Shown: piece by piece, positions 10,824 through 11,386 of the stretch
Position numbering within the stretch: the stretch's first letter is position 1
Layout of the letters: every line of letters begins with the position of its first letter
NCBI GenBank assembly: GCA_031272615.1
Contig: JAISTL010000178.1
Location: 1-11,386, forward strand
Length of the DNA: 11,386 nucleotides
Direction: 5' to 3'
Source: Methylobacteriaceae bacterium
GTDB taxonomy: Bacteria; Pseudomonadota; Alphaproteobacteria; Rhizobiales; Beijerinckiaceae
Notes under the pieces: model-generated
Seen by the model: the letters and a program-made list of their open reading frames with translations, nothing else
Told to the model about the DNA's origin: nothing
Databases searched by the model: none
Program-made: the position numbers and the translations under genes

Positions 10824-11386
10824 ATGTTTCCGGAATTGACGAGTGACGATGTGTTTCGGCTGGAAACCGCCCGGTTGTGGCTGCGCTGGCCGCGCCAGTC
10901 CGACGCGCCGACCATCATGCGCCTGGCGGGGGACAAGGCGGTGTCGGAAATGACCGCCAAGCTCCCCCATTCCCTCACCAAAGAGGCGGCGGAACAGTTC
11001 GTGTTCGAGGCGCGCCGCGCCAATGCCGGCGGCGCCTCCCTCACCCTGATGGCGTGTCTGCGCGAAAAACCGGATCAGGTCATCGGTTTGGTCAGCATCT
11101 TCCGCAGTGATGACGGCGAAACGCCGCAAATCGGCTATTGGCTCGCCAAGCGCTCCTGGGGCCAGGGCCTGATGACGGAAATCATCCATGCGACGCTGGA
11201 TATGTTCTTTTTCCTCACCGGCGAACCGGTGCTGCACGCCTCCACCCGGCTCAACAATCCGGCGTCGCGGCGGGTGCTGGAAAAGTGCGCCTTTGAGTTC
11301 GAGGGCGAAGGGTTTTATGAGGCCGCCGACGGCAGGAATTTCGTGGTGCACAATTACCGCGTCACCCGTGACGCCTGGCTGAGGAA
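10824..11386 (+). CDS. GNAT-family N-acetyltransferase (RimJ/RimL-like), cut by the right edge
   Basis: This acetyl-CoA-dependent N-acetyltransferase has 187 residues visible, probably near full length. ETARLWLRWPRQSDAPTIMR (14-33) is the typical first strand of RimJ/RimL-type acetyltransferases. IGYWLAKRSWGQGLMTEIIH (103-122) contains the acetyl-CoA pyrophosphate loop R110-x-x-G113-x-G115. RLNNPASRRVLEKCAFEFEG (142-161) is the characteristic C-terminal motif. The ATG has GGAG 8 bases upstream. A GNAT gene in this position, between rpmA and obgE, is common in Alphaproteobacteria; obgE would lie beyond the edge. The substrate (ribosomal protein, small molecule or other) is not known. The terminator between rpmA and this gene suggests it has its own promoter or relies on readthrough. 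Confidence 0.92.
   Translation, partial: MFPELTSDDVFRLETARLWLRWPRQSDAPTIMRLAGDKAVSEMTAKLPHSLTKEAAEQFVFEARRANAGGASLTLMACLREKPDQVIGLVSIFRSDDGETPQIGYWLAKRSWGQGLMTEIIHATLDMFFFLTGEPVLHASTRLNNPASRRVLEKCAFEFEGEGFYEAADGRNFVVHNYRVTRDAWLR

Overview
The window looks like chromosomal DNA of a GC-rich alphaproteobacterium. The evidence is gene order and protein type: rluD directly followed by rpoH (with an RpoH-type QKKLFFNLR box), and rplU-rpmA followed by a GNAT acetyltransferase, an order often continued by obgE in Alphaproteobacteria. RplU carries the acidic Ala/Glu-rich tail common in that class. The genus cannot be named from sequence alone.

Layout. Positions 1-2350 (minus strand) hold an RND efflux pair: a periplasmic adaptor, then the N-terminal third of the inner-membrane permease, which runs off the left edge. 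Its likely promoter is at 2432-2460. Positions 2552-7283 (minus strand) appear to be one transcriptional array, read from high to low coordinates: a CARF-adenosine deaminase fusion resembling Cad1, a Nudix-fold protein, rluD and rpoH, closed by a strong intrinsic terminator. The first three genes overlap by 4 bases each (ATGA, then TTGA), so they are probably translationally coupled. Positions 7284-9196 are sparse: a 37-residue membrane peptide (7836-7949), an unrecognised 146-residue protein (8509-8949), and long gaps with several inverted repeats. A tRNA-Ser(CGA) gene lies at 9197-9286 (minus). From 9287 the plus strand carries a 536-base leader region, rplU, rpmA, a terminator, and a GNAT gene cut by the right edge.

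The most interesting part is the 5' end of the rluD-rpoH array. The first gene has an N-terminal CARF domain of the Cas_NE0113 type and a C-terminal adenosine deaminase domain with all zinc and catalytic residues. Such fusions are known as type III CRISPR ancillary effectors activated by cyclic oligoadenylate and reported to convert ATP to ITP. No CRISPR repeats, cas10 or other cas gene is visible here. Instead the gene is coupled to a Nudix protein and then to housekeeping genes for 23S rRNA pseudouridylation and the heat-shock sigma factor. A working idea (inference) is that the CARF-deaminase and the Nudix protein form a nucleotide-signalling or antiphage module in which the Nudix protein acts on the deaminated nucleotide or on the activator.
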